From Paenibacillus sp. MAHUQ-63 (GTDB lineage Bacteria; Bacillota; Bacilli; Paenibacillales; NBRC-103111), in contig NZ_JARADB010000008.1 in NCBI RefSeq assembly GCF_028765165.1, forward strand, positions 62,001 to 126,000: a stretch of 64,000 nucleotides of DNA, read 5' to 3'. Shown here piece after piece: positions 9,905-18,091 of the stretch; position 1 is the stretch's first letter; every line of letters begins with the position of its first letter. A program made the position numbers and the translations under genes. Below the pieces are notes generated by a model. That model was not told where the DNA came from and made no database searches. It saw only the letters and a program-made list of their open reading frames with translations.

Positions 9905-9979
9905 GCGGACCGCCCCTTTTGGAATGGGATTAAGGCGGTAATACTGATAAAAAGCGTGATTTGAACAAGTGAGGGTACT

Positions 9980-11572
9980 ATGAGAACAAAAGGTAAAGCT
10001 GGCTCTGCGCCAGGTCAAGATAGAAGGTCAGGGAAGTCCCAGGGTAGAGGGAATGCGGAGGGTCAAGGAGCGGGGAATGGTGCGGACCGGGCAGGGAGAA
10101 ATTCCGTCAGAACAAGGGATGCTGCGCCTAAGGCGGCGCCGGCCTGGATGGCGGATCTGCCGGTGCAGATCGGACGGGAATACGAAGCTGAGATCATCGG
10201 AATCAGCCACGACGGGGAAGGGGTAGGCCGTGTGAACGGCTTTACCCTTTTTGTTGCTGGTGCTCTGCCGGCTGAGCGCGCGCTTGTGCGGGTGGACCAC
10301 TTGAAGAAGCAGTATGGGTATGCGCGGCTGCTGCGTCTGGTCGAAGAGAGTGCTGAGCGTGTGATGCCGGATTGCGGCATCTATGAGGAGTGCGGCGGCT
10401 GCCAGCTCCAGCACCTCAGCTATGAGGCGCAGCTTCGTGTGAAGCGGCAGCAGGTTGTCGATAACTTGCAGCGGATTGGGAAGCTGGAGGTGGCGGGTGC
10501 ACGCGCCAGTGAGGGCGAGGGCGATGAAGGGCAAGGGATTATTGTCCATCCTACGCTTGGGATGTCCGAGCCATGGCGGTACCGGAACAAGGCACAGGTT
10601 CCTTTTGGGGAAGAGCGCGGAGGCCTCATTGGCGGATTTTATGCTCAGGGAAGCCATCGCATCATCGATATGGAGGAGTGCCTGATTCAGCATGAGGCGA
10701 ACGACGAGGTCGTTGCCCGGGTGAAGGAGATTGGCTCGCGACTGGGTATCACAGCGTATAGGGAGGAGTCGCACTCGGGATTGCTGCGCCATGTGGTCGT
10801 TAAAGTCGGCTTCCGCACGGGTGAGATCATGGTCGTCTTGGTGACCAATGGCAGCGTGATTCCGCACGTTGATGAGTGGGTTGATGGCATTAGGGCTGCG
10901 CTGCCTGCGGTGAAAAGCATTTGCCATAACATTAATGTGAGACAGACCAATGTTATCTTCGGGGATGAGACTCGCGTCCTGTGGGGCAGCGAAGTCATCT
11001 ATGACTATATCGGCGATGTGAAATTTGCAATTTCCGCGCGATCCTTCTTTCAAGTGAACCCCGTCCAGACGGAAGTCTTGTACGGGAAGGCACTGGAGTA
11101 CGCCGGGTTGACTGGCGATGAAGTGGTTGTCGATGCCTACTGCGGCATCGGGACGATCTCCCTGTTCCTGGCGCAGCGCGCGGGACAGGTCTATGGGGTG
11201 GAGATCGTCGAGGAGGCGATCGCGGATGCACGGAAGAATGCCGAGTTAAACGGCATGACGAACGTGCATTTCGAAGCGGGCCCCGCGGAAGTGGTCCTCC
11301 CCGAGTGGACACGTCAGGGCATTCGCCCGGACGTGATCGTGGTGGACCCGCCCCGCAAGGGCTGCGATGCCGCGCTGCTCGCGACGATCCTGGAGCTGCA
11401 GCCGCGACGCGTCGTTTATGTGTCGTGCAGCGCATCGACACTTGCGCGCGACTTGCGCGTGCTGGTGGATGGGGGGTACGGTGTCGCGGAGGTGACGCCG
11501 GTGGATATGTTTCCGCATACCGTTCACGTAGAATCGGTGGCTTTGTTGGTGAGGAATGAAACAGCTAAGTGA
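9980..11572 (+). CDS. rlmCD: 23S rRNA (uracil-5-)-methyltransferase RlmCD
   Basis: This 530-residue enzyme has an unusually long, low-complexity N-terminal extension (about 50 residues rich in G, R, K, Q). A TRAM RNA-binding domain follows (IGREYEAEI...GEGVGRV...). The Fe-S cysteines are C-x5-C-x2-C near residue 131 plus a later Cys. The SAM-dependent methylase domain has AYCGIGTISL, VVDPPRKGCD and the catalytic VVYVSCSAST. The family methylates U747/U1939 of 23S rRNA using SAM. The C-terminal FPHTVHVESVALL is typical and complete. The 3' end of this gene is a known attachment site for integrative elements in Firmicutes, and here mobile DNA begins immediately behind the stop codon. Confidence 0.93.
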   Translation: MRTKGKAGSAPGQDRRSGKSQGRGNAEGQGAGNGADRAGRNSVRTRDAAPKAAPAWMADLPVQIGREYEAEIIGISHDGEGVGRVNGFTLFVAGALPAERALVRVDHLKKQYGYARLLRLVEESAERVMPDCGIYEECGGCQLQHLSYEAQLRVKRQQVVDNLQRIGKLEVAGARASEGEGDEGQGIIVHPTLGMSEPWRYRNKAQVPFGEERGGLIGGFYAQGSHRIIDMEECLIQHEANDEVVARVKEIGSRLGITAYREESHSGLLRHVVVKVGFRTGEIMVVLVTNGSVIPHVDEWVDGIRAALPAVKSICHNINVRQTNVIFGDETRVLWGSEVIYDYIGDVKFAISARSFFQVNPVQTEVLYGKALEYAGLTGDEVVVDAYCGIGTISLFLAQRAGQVYGVEIVEEAIADARKNAELNGMTNVHFEAGPAEVVLPEWTRQGIRPDVIVVDPPRKGCDAALLATILELQPRRVVYVSCSASTLARDLRVLVDGGYGVAEVTPVDMFPHTVHVESVALLVRNETAK

Positions 11573-11654
11573 AACCCTTGTTTTTATTGGGTTTTTCGGT
11601 ATGGTACAGTTTCAAGATATTAGTGTTACAGAGGTTAAAAAAAAGGCTTGATGT

Positions 11655-11865
11655 AAAATTGATGTAAAAATAGACCTGATCTCTGCCTAAACGAACCGAA
11701 GACGCCGGGAAATTCCTAGGCGTCTTCGTTATTGTCCTTGTGCGGTTTTAGATGTAAAAGAATCGAATTTATAAGCCAGCTGCTTGTCGGCAGTACGGAA
11801 AGCGTGGCCATAAATGTTTATTGTTGTGGTTATGCTCCCGTGTCCATGTTGCACTGGTTCCGGTT
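11655..11865. repeat. Left copy of imperfect direct repeat (integrase 3' end plus flank)
   Basis: About 200 nt match, imperfectly but clearly, the region 12,690-12,890 at the 3' end of the intact integrase. Both copies have a TTGATG(T/C)AAAA start, an AACC(G/T)AAGACGCC...GGCGTCTTC palindrome (11,698-11,727 here), TTATTGTCCTTGTGC, GTTTTAGATGTAAA, and coding sequence for the recombinase C-terminus. This suggests two successive insertions at the rlmCD 3' end, with the older one mostly lost. The rest of 11,573-11,937 holds no gene I can support. Confidence 0.75.
11729..11850 (-). pseudogene. Relic of tyrosine recombinase C-terminus
   Basis: Read on the minus strand, this encodes HGHGSITTTINIYGHAF, then RTADKQLAYKFDS, then TSKTAQGQ and a stop. 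It is nearly the same as the last 40 residues of the intact integrase encoded at 12,764-13,942 (LGHGSITTTMNIYGHALRTA...). The catalytic Tyr context (NIYGH) survives, but everything upstream of it is gone, so it is a fragment and not a gene. Confidence 0.8.
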
Positions 11866-11937
11866 TGATGGAAAGAACAACTACCACCTTCCGCGTTTAC
11901 AATAATTTGCTCAAGGGATTACTGTTTATGCTTGTTG

Positions 11938-12330
11938 TTATTTGGAGTTTGCGGGATACATTTGCATCTGATGAAGGTCAATGATCATATTGCCGCTTTT
12001 CAGAATATCTAATCCAATTAAGCCGTTAATGTAGTTAATATCCTCATTAAACACTCCGAAATCTAATCTAACGTCATTTAGAACGATATCACCAAGCTGG
12101 ATTTGATCAACTTGCTTTATAAATGAGTATTCGTCTCCACCTATCCCAAAACTTCGTACTAGCCTATCTCCGTTTTCAAACTTGATCCCGATATTTGATA
12201 CGATGTCAGAGGAGATGAAAGAATGTGCAGCGCCAGTATCAATGACCAAATTATCAATTAATAGGGATCGGCCTCTGTAAGTTAGTACCATTGAAGTTTG
12301 CAGTAAATTATCGACCAGATCGATTTGCAT
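11938..12330 (-). CDS. Retropepsin-like aspartic protease
   Basis: This 130-residue protein carries the single-domain aspartyl protease signature: DTGAAHSFI near residue 32, then a hydrophobic-GG region (FGIGGDE) and NGLIGLDIL near residue 104, the flap and hydrophobic motifs of retroviral-type pepsins. Enzymes of this class act as homodimers contributing one DTG loop each. It lies directly after (1-nt gap), and presumably in an operon with, the 83-residue gene at 12,332-12,583. I know this pair as recurrent in Firmicutes accessory DNA, but its substrate is unknown. AT-rich codon use differs from that of the core genes to the left. Confidence 0.82.
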   Translation of the reverse strand: MQIDLVDNLLQTSMVLTYRGRSLLIDNLVIDTGAAHSFISSDIVSNIGIKFENGDRLVRSFGIGGDEYSFIKQVDQIQLGDIVLNDVRLDFGVFNEDINYINGLIGLDILKSGNMIIDLHQMQMYPANSK

Positions 12331-12331
12331 C

Positions 12332-12583
12332 TTACCGGCTCCTGTAGAACGGATTTTTTCTTAGTTCAATAGCTATCTTTTCTTGGCCGGTGTGATAAAC
12401 GATGTTGTTGTTTTTACATTTTAATAACTCCTGAGTTGCTTCGTCAGGATCTTGGATTGCTCGGATCAAAGCGACCTCGTCAACATATTGAACACTATCT
12501 TGTGTATGTGAATTTAAAATTTCAATTAGTACATACTGATCAGGGTAAATGTTCCGAACCTCTTGCCACTGCATGTATAACAC
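12332..12583 (-). CDS. Small hypothetical protein paired with retropepsin-like protease
   Basis: This 83-residue protein begins MLYMQWQEVRNIYPDQ. It contains a compact alpha/beta-looking sequence (VLIEILNSHT, VDEVALIRAI, DEATQELLKC) and no membrane segment. It is read just ahead of the aspartic protease gene on the minus strand with a 1-nt gap, so the two are almost certainly co-translated. On the reverse strand a GGTGTTATAC sequence precedes the start. It could be a partner, inhibitor or substrate of the protease; this is inference from pairing only. Confidence 0.7.
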   Translation of the reverse strand: MLYMQWQEVRNIYPDQYVLIEILNSHTQDSVQYVDEVALIRAIQDPDEATQELLKCKNNNIVYHTGQEKIAIELRKNPFYRSR

Positions 12584-12689
12584 CTCACAATGTTATTTCT
12601 CATTCCATTATATCACACTTCTGGTTGGGGGAGTTGATGCGCCGCGGCGAGAATATTAGCTAATCTTATGCTTAACATTAATAATCGCA

Positions 12690-12890
12690 ACGGGCATTGA
12701 TGCAAAAAAATCAGAAATCAGCCAAATGAACCTAAGACGCCAGGAAATACCTAGGCGTCTTCATTATTGTCCTTGTGCAGTTTTAGATGTAAAGAATGAT
12801 TCGAATTTATCAGCAGCGGCTTGATCTGCAGTTCGAAGAGCATGGCCGTAAATATTCATTGTTGTAGTAATGCTTCCGTGTCCTAACCGT
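12690..12890. repeat. Right copy of imperfect direct repeat, overlapping the integrase 3' end
   Basis: Counterpart of 11,655-11,865. It holds the palindrome AAGACGCC (12,734-12,741) / GGCGTCTT (12,754-12,761), the integrase stop and about 120 nt of its C-terminal coding sequence. The palindrome may terminate the integrase transcript or be part of the attachment region. Confidence 0.7.
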
Positions 12891-13942
12891 TCTGAAATGA
12901 TTTTGGCATGAACACCTTGGTTAATCAGAATTGTAGCCGAGGTATGCCGAAGATCATGGAATCGAATGTATCGAAACCCGTTTTTCTTAACGAACTGTCG
13001 AAACCAAAGATAGGGCCGTTCATGATGGAAAGGTTGTCCATCTGTATGTGAAAACATAAAAAACCAATTGCCGCCGCGCCATGCATCCCCGATGTCATTT
13101 CGTTCTTGCATTCTGTAGTCGTAATATTCTTTTAGCTCTTTAAGCATTGAGCTTGGTAATGCAACTTTACGAATGGATTTCTTTGTCTTAGGCTGTTTCA
13201 CGATAACTTCACCTTTCAGAGCATGGATCATGCTCTGTGAAACATCTAACACGCCCGTGTTAAAATCAAGATGCTTCCATTCAAGTCCAAGCAACTCACT
13301 CCGTCGTAACCCAGATGTAAGAGCTAAAGTAATCATTATCCTCCAGTGATAAGGTTCACGTTGCAGTGCTCGAAGCATTTGTTCAACTTCTACTTCATCA
13401 TATGGGATAATCTCCTTTGAATCAACTTTTGGTTTTTGCACGTCACTAACCGGATTTCGTTTGATGATTCTCCATTCAACTGCACGTTTTAGAATGTTTT
13501 TTAAGATACGGTGATTAATCTCGATCGTTCCAGAGGCTAACCCTCCATTTTTTTTATCTCCGCGGCTGCCCTCTTTTTCAAGTTTATCGAGAAAATTTAT
13601 AATATGGAGGGGCTTAATATCCTCTAACTGCATGTGTTGGAAAGCAGGCAGGATACGAATTTTTAGATTCGATTCGTATGTATACAATGTCTTATAACCC
13701 AGATGTTTAACGGCATATTTATCGCGCCATTCTTTAACAAACGCTCCGAATGTCATTTTCTGAGGTGCGATATATTCACCAGCCTCAACTTCCTGACGGA
13801 ATTTTGCATATTCGCTTTCAGCTTCTTTTTTGGTACGGCAGTTAACGGTTTTTGTACGTCGTATATACTTACCTTGGTGGTCTTTTCCTAGGCTTACAGT
13901 CAAGAACCACGAATTGTCTCCACGCTTTTGGATGTTAGCCAT
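12764..13942 (-). CDS. int: Phage/ICE-type tyrosine integrase
   Basis: This 392-residue integrase has three parts. First is an arm-binding N-terminal domain (MANIQKRGDNSWFLTVSLG, with KTVNCRTKKEAE). Second is a core-binding SAM-like domain (TFGAFVKEWRDKY...YTYESNLKIRILP). Third is the catalytic domain with Arg in SGLRRSELLGL, HDLRHTSAT, the LGHGSITTT block and Tyr in NIYGH; all catalytic positions are present. Such integrases insert and excise ICEs and prophages at a short core site, often at the 3' end of a conserved gene. Being the first complete mobile gene behind rlmCD and pointing towards it, it is the best candidate for the enzyme that brought the island. No excisionase sits beside it; the nearest excisionase-like HTH gene is at 19,067. 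Confidence 0.9.
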   Translation of the reverse strand: MANIQKRGDNSWFLTVSLGKDHQGKYIRRTKTVNCRTKKEAESEYAKFRQEVEAGEYIAPQKMTFGAFVKEWRDKYAVKHLGYKTLYTYESNLKIRILPAFQHMQLEDIKPLHIINFLDKLEKEGSRGDKKNGGLASGTIEINHRILKNILKRAVEWRIIKRNPVSDVQKPKVDSKEIIPYDEVEVEQMLRALQREPYHWRIMITLALTSGLRRSELLGLEWKHLDFNTGVLDVSQSMIHALKGEVIVKQPKTKKSIRKVALPSSMLKELKEYYDYRMQERNDIGDAWRGGNWFFMFSHTDGQPFHHERPYLWFRQFVKKNGFRYIRFHDLRHTSATILINQGVHAKIISERLGHGSITTTMNIYGHALRTADQAAADKFESFFTSKTAQGQ

Positions 13943-14067
13943 TTTAACTCACTCCAACTCCTGAGTTTAATGCTCTGCTGCTGGGAATGAAAATCAGCAA
14001 AGTATTCTTACATTTTTCCCCTTATTGCTTCTGAAGAAACGTGGACGAAAGTAATTCCTTTTTCATC

Positions 14068-14097
14068 GAAAAAAGCCCTCGCCGTTGACGAGAGCTT
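14068..14097 (-). terminator. Terminator of the recombinase trio
   Basis: Read on the minus strand, AAGCTCTCG pairs with CGAGGGCTT (one wobble) and is followed by TTTTTTC. It lies 27 nt beyond the stop of the last trio gene. Confidence 0.8.
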
Positions 14098-14123
14098 GAA
14101 GTTGCTTATGATTGTTTAGACCT

Positions 14124-15095
14124 TTACCCCAAACTTTTAAATTTAGTATAGAGGTTTTGGTTGGCATTCAGTTTTAAACCGTAGTTTCGAATATAACCAG
14201 ACTTTACATATATTTGAGTGGTATCGCAACTTACATGATCTAAGAATTGTTGAATAATTGAAATGTCTACCCCCTCTTCATAAAGCAAGGTGGCAAATGT
14301 TTTTCGTGTGGTGTGTATGCTAAATCTACTAATCCCTGCAAGATCACAATATTTATGGAGTAATCTGGAGACATAATCACGCGTAAGGGGTCTTCCTTTA
14401 ACACCTTGAAACAAAAAGCTAGTTGGTAATAGCTCATTTTTCTGACAGAATATTTGAATGGTGTCTCCCATTCCAGATATCATGGGGACAACAAATTGCC
14501 GCTTAGATTTGGTATTCTCGAGTTTATATGTATTGAGACTAAAGTCAAAATGGCCCATTTTCAGTTGAAGAATTTCGGAAATTCTTCTGCCCGTAGATAA
14601 CAGCAAAGAAAACAAAAGTAAGTCTCGTGTTAATTGGTTACTATGAGCAACGATTGCGTTAAGTAATTTTAATATTTCATGTCGTGACAGTGTAAGGCCT
14701 TGTTTAGAGACCGGTTTAAGAGATTTAAAGTCGAAGGTGAGTTCTCGTAATGGATTTTTAAACCGATAATTTCTTTCAAGGAATTGAAAGAAGCTCACTA
14801 ATACATGCCTGGTGTTTATCAGTGTACAATAACTATAAGACATGGAAAGATCCCGGAAATATTCATCCATTATCTTTCCATTAATGGGTCGGATAGCGAT
14901 GAGTTCGCCACGTGCATCTACAATTTTTATTATTTGACTTAAATCAATTTCATTTTGTGGTATATTAATTTTTTTGGATAAATAGTTGGCGAAGTGTTCG
15001 ACACGTTTGGAGTAATCCAAAAATCGCCCAGGTGAGTAATTACGTTTAGCGAAGAAGTCAGATAAATCACGTGTAAGCAATCTCAATTTAATCAA
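14124..15095 (-). CDS. Tyrosine recombinase, third gene of a recombinase trio
   Basis: This 323-residue protein has an N-terminal SAM-like core-binding domain and a catalytic domain. It has Arg in STGRRISEILQL, an HTTRKTFATLL box (H-x-x-R with Lys following) and LDHVSCDTTQIYV carrying the final His and the Tyr nucleophile. It starts at ATG 15095, overlapping the preceding gene by 8 nt, so it is translated from the same mRNA as the two other recombinases. Three consecutive, overlapping, different tyrosine recombinases are the mark of RIT-like (recombinase-in-trio) elements and of Tn554-type transposition modules. Confidence 0.87.
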   Translation of the reverse strand: MIKLRLLTRDLSDFFAKRNYSPGRFLDYSKRVEHFANYLSKKINIPQNEIDLSQIIKIVDARGELIAIRPINGKIMDEYFRDLSMSYSYCTLINTRHVLVSFFQFLERNYRFKNPLRELTFDFKSLKPVSKQGLTLSRHEILKLLNAIVAHSNQLTRDLLLFSLLLSTGRRISEILQLKMGHFDFSLNTYKLENTKSKRQFVVPMISGMGDTIQIFCQKNELLPTSFLFQGVKGRPLTRDYVSRLLHKYCDLAGISRFSIHTTRKTFATLLYEEGVDISIIQQFLDHVSCDTTQIYVKSGYIRNYGLKLNANQNLYTKFKSLG

Positions 15096-16182
15096 CTCCC
15101 AGTGAACGAAATAAAAGATCTTGAAAAGGGAATGGAAACTTATCAGTTAACATTTTGCCTAAATCATTTGGAAGAAGCTGAAGATATATATTCGTGGTAT
15201 TAATATTGGTATGTCCCAATATCTGGCTTAGATACTCCAGTCTCATACCATTCTTTAAGCATCTAACTGCAAAAGTATGACGTAGTGCGTGTGGGGTAAA
15301 TTCTTCGTGTAACCCAGCACGTTTGCACAATCTTTTTAGCATTTTCTCAATAGCGTTTCTGGTAATCATCTTTTTTCTCTCTATATCGTGATCGGTTGCA
15401 ACAAAAACATATCCTTCTCGATTTATTAAGGGTTCCTTCACACCAGTAATATTAAGATAGTCCAAGATAATTTGTTCTACTTCAGGATACAAGGGGACAT
15501 ATCGTTCTTTGCTTCCTTTTCCTTTTTGGATAAAGATCACTTTGCGATTGAAATCAATATCCTTGATCTGTAAACATGTAAGCTCACGAATACGAAGTCC
15601 CGTACCCACTAATACACTTAGTATAGCGTGATTACGATAACCATTGATCATTTGTACAGATTCTCGAAGCAATACATCCATCTGCTCATCAGGGATATAA
15701 CGGGGGAGTAAAATACGTTTTTCCCACTCAAATCGTGATCGAAAATCATGGTCAATCCATTTCTCTCTATGACAATGTTTAATGAAATTTCGAAGAATAC
15801 CTGTGTAGGTGTTCGCAGTATATACTGATGATTCACCTTTTCGCGGTTGAATCTTTTTGAGGTATTTGTCCAAATGTATTTCATTAAGCTGAGATAGATT
15901 AGTGTTAGGATATTTGTTTTCCAAAAAGTCACAAAAATTCAGTAAAAAGCTTCTATATGTTGTATATGTTTCCTTTGACCTCCTATTAATATCAACCTTA
16001 AGTTGTAAATTTAATAAATATAATTCGATTGCTTCTGTAATTGGGATTGCAACCGTGAGGTTGCTTTCAGGGTTTTCGGATACATGCTCTTTGCGTATAA
16101 AGTCAATAAATTTGTCGAAGGGGATCCCTAGCTCTTCACATATTTCATGATAATCGTAAGTCGAATTCATTTGGAAGCTCAT
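15088..16182 (-). CDS. Tyrosine recombinase, second gene of a recombinase trio
   Basis: This recombinase is about 364 residues from ATG 16182, preceded on the minus strand by AAGGAG at 7-nt spacing. The longer reading to 16,323 runs inside the upstream gene and is not preferred. The catalytic residues are canonical: GTGLRIRELTCL, TPHALRHTFAVR, ILGHTNINTTNIYLQL. The N-terminus carries a SAM-like domain (ETYTTYRSFLLNFCDFLENKY). The gene begins one base after the stop of the first trio member and ends 8 nt into the third, consistent with strict co-translation. Confidence 0.88.
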   Translation of the reverse strand: MSFQMNSTYDYHEICEELGIPFDKFIDFIRKEHVSENPESNLTVAIPITEAIELYLLNLQLKVDINRRSKETYTTYRSFLLNFCDFLENKYPNTNLSQLNEIHLDKYLKKIQPRKGESSVYTANTYTGILRNFIKHCHREKWIDHDFRSRFEWEKRILLPRYIPDEQMDVLLRESVQMINGYRNHAILSVLVGTGLRIRELTCLQIKDIDFNRKVIFIQKGKGSKERYVPLYPEVEQIILDYLNITGVKEPLINREGYVFVATDHDIERKKMITRNAIEKMLKRLCKRAGLHEEFTPHALRHTFAVRCLKNGMRLEYLSQILGHTNINTTNIYLQLLPNDLGKMLTDKFPFPFQDLLFRSLGVD

Positions 16183-16183
16183 T

Positions 16184-17524
16184 TTAGTAACTCCTTGTAT
16201 TTGGATTAAAGGGTAGCGTATTGTCCAACATCCGCTTGACACTACGATGCAAATAATGCATCGTAGCTCTCCAGTCCTTATGACCAACAGTTTTTGATAC
16301 TTTATCAAAATCATTTTTCTCATCTAAAGCATTGGTGATAAATGTATGCCGTAAAGATTTTGCGGAAAAAACAATTTGCCCGAAGGTTAAGTAATTGTAC
16401 CGTCTAATTGTTTCGCTAATATCTTTGGTAACTAGTGGTGTACCTCCTTCGTCAACGAATATGAATTCGTTAGGCAGCAGACATTTGCGTTGTTTATGGA
16501 TGTAATTAATAACAAATTGTTTTATATAGGGATCAATTTTCAATTGTCTACGATCAGATTTAATACAATGTAACGAAATGAGGGACTCAGTTTCGTGAAA
16601 ATCAGAATACCTGAGATTACATATTTCTATGGGCCTACAGCCGGTTTCAATAAGCAGCAGAAAGATACACAAATATTTCTCTGATGTAAGGGTATTACAA
16701 TGCAAAATTGTGTTGTAAAACTTGATTAGATATTCAGATTTCACATATTCGTTGTCTCGACTTCCCGTGTCAACGAAATCACAGGTTAAAGTATAGGAAA
16801 AGCGAATCACCTTCGTGTCTCTTAAGTAATTTAGAAAACGTTTGACTCGATCTAACTGTCTTCTCGCTGTTTGAACCGTAATTTCTTCCCGACTTACACG
16901 TTCTGCAAAATAAATTTTTTCATAATTCTTAACATGTTCTAAAGTTAACTTTTCAACTTTGCAGGGTGGGATTGGAATTCGTTTTAAAAAATGTCTTATA
17001 GAATTAATTTTGTCGGATACATATGAATACCCCCTTTTTATAAAGGATCGAATGTAATCCCGAAAGTATTGGCAGCCCAAGTCATCAAATATTGGATCAC
17101 TAAATTGTACTAACGAAAAATCAGGCCTAACGTCGATTTTTTTAATCTCAAACAAGTATTGAATATAGTAAGTAAGGCATTTTAAAAGTTCATTACGTTT
17201 GCTCACAAAATCACGCCTTGAAATGATCACACGATCAAGATGCTCTTTATATTTTCGAATTGATATTTTTAGATTATTGATTGTGATTGTATGGAATGGA
17301 ATAGTAGCCATAAATACGAAAAAAAATTGAACGTGAAAAGAACATGTGTCAGCATCTAATCCTTTGTTGTGTAAGTAATCCCGAAAAGTATAATCATCGA
17401 GTCGAACAAGAGCTGGATTGCTAGGGAATTCATTTTCAATAGGGAATTGAACGTTTTCTTTTTTTAACTGATTCATAGTTAGGTCGCCTTTCATTTCTAA
17501 TTTGTTCATCTGAATATCTTCCAA
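16184..17524 (-). CDS. Tyrosine recombinase, first gene of a recombinase trio
   Basis: This 446-residue protein is the largest of the three. It has a long N-terminal region rich in helices, then a catalytic domain with IETGCRPIEICNL (Arg), the box KSLRHTFITNAL in which the usual first His of H-x-x-R is Lys, and VGHKDWRATMHYLH with the Tyr nucleophile. A Lys at that box position occurs in some active tyrosine recombinases, so this need not mean loss of activity. The start is ATG 17524 or the internal MNKLEMKGDL/MNQLKKEN Met codons nearby; AGGCGACC precedes one of these. It is the first gene of the trio operon. Confidence 0.85.
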   Translation of the reverse strand: MEDIQMNKLEMKGDLTMNQLKKENVQFPIENEFPSNPALVRLDDYTFRDYLHNKGLDADTCSFHVQFFFVFMATIPFHTITINNLKISIRKYKEHLDRVIISRRDFVSKRNELLKCLTYYIQYLFEIKKIDVRPDFSLVQFSDPIFDDLGCQYFRDYIRSFIKRGYSYVSDKINSIRHFLKRIPIPPCKVEKLTLEHVKNYEKIYFAERVSREEITVQTARRQLDRVKRFLNYLRDTKVIRFSYTLTCDFVDTGSRDNEYVKSEYLIKFYNTILHCNTLTSEKYLCIFLLLIETGCRPIEICNLRYSDFHETESLISLHCIKSDRRQLKIDPYIKQFVINYIHKQRKCLLPNEFIFVDEGGTPLVTKDISETIRRYNYLTFGQIVFSAKSLRHTFITNALDEKNDFDKVSKTVGHKDWRATMHYLHRSVKRMLDNTLPFNPNTRSY

Positions 17525-17913
17525 TTTATTTATTGTTAAGAATCAGATGCCGTGGTAGTATACTAATATACCTTTTGTTTTTATTTTTTTTCGCGTCTCC
17601 TGCCTGGGCAAGGGGAAATTCTAATTTCTAAATGGTCTCTCTTAAGGGACAATTATTTTTAATTCACCATTTAGGTGTTTAGTCGTATTTATGTGGATAT
17701 TATTATTTTGTCCGTAAATTTCCATTTAATTCCACGAGTGGCACATTAAATGCGATTAATGTGAATTTCTTTTTGTTGATGTAATACGTTAATGAGATAA
17801 AGTGATCGAGGACTATTTGTGGTGCATTTGCCCATGAATAGTCTTTTTTTCGTATTTGAAGTGGTTGATGTTTATGGTTTACCCAATCTGACCTTAAGAA
17901 AGGGGTGGTGCAA
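17525..17913. other. Intergenic region upstream of the recombinase trio, with a terminator-like hairpin
   Basis: This AT-rich 390-nt gap lies between two divergent units. It holds GACTATT (about 17,811) pairing with AATAGTC followed by TTTTTTTCG near 17,843, a plus-strand terminator-like hairpin. A TTGTTG-N17-GATAAA promoter-like pair lies just upstream (about 17,776-17,804). A very short transcript is possible but weakly supported. The trio promoter and element end are presumably here, but I see no convincing inverted repeats. Confidence 0.4.
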
Positions 17914-18060
17914 ATGAGCCGAAGAATTGTGTTACCAATTGGTGTCCTTCATTCTGTTGCAATTCGGGTTTATTGCCTCCATATTTATCAACCTTTACTT
18001 AGGGTATCCCATAAACTAAAGCACAAAATAGAAGACTTGTATAAGTCTTGTAGAGACTGA
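17914..18060 (+). CDS. Small basic hypothetical protein (48 aa)
   Basis: This short ORF starts MSRRIVLPIGVLHSVAIR and ends KIEDLYKSCRD. ATG 17914 has the strong site AGGGGTGGTG directly upstream, which is why I call it. The N-terminal half is hydrophobic with two early arginines, and the C-terminal half is basic and helical. It lies about 30 nt ahead of the 18,092 gene on the same strand and may be in one operon with it. The family is not recognised. Confidence 0.45.
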   Translation: MSRRIVLPIGVLHSVAIRVYCLHIYQPLLRVSHKLKHKIEDLYKSCRD

Positions 18061-18091
18061 TCTTTGCTATTGGCATATTTTTAACTTGGTG

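Noticed and set aside
8765..11053. Minus-strand frames of 417 and 341 aa over dgkB and rlmCD
   Set aside because: Both lie fully over well-identified genes and have compositional shadow sequence.
11573..11760. tRNA gene as integration target next to the integrase
   Set aside because: No cloverleaf or T-loop sequence was found; the palindrome there is a terminator-like hairpin inside a direct repeat.
16183..16323. Extended N-terminus of the second trio recombinase
   Set aside because: It runs antiparallel in reading style through the upstream recombinase end and has Cys-rich shadow sequence; ATG 16,182 has AAGGAG.
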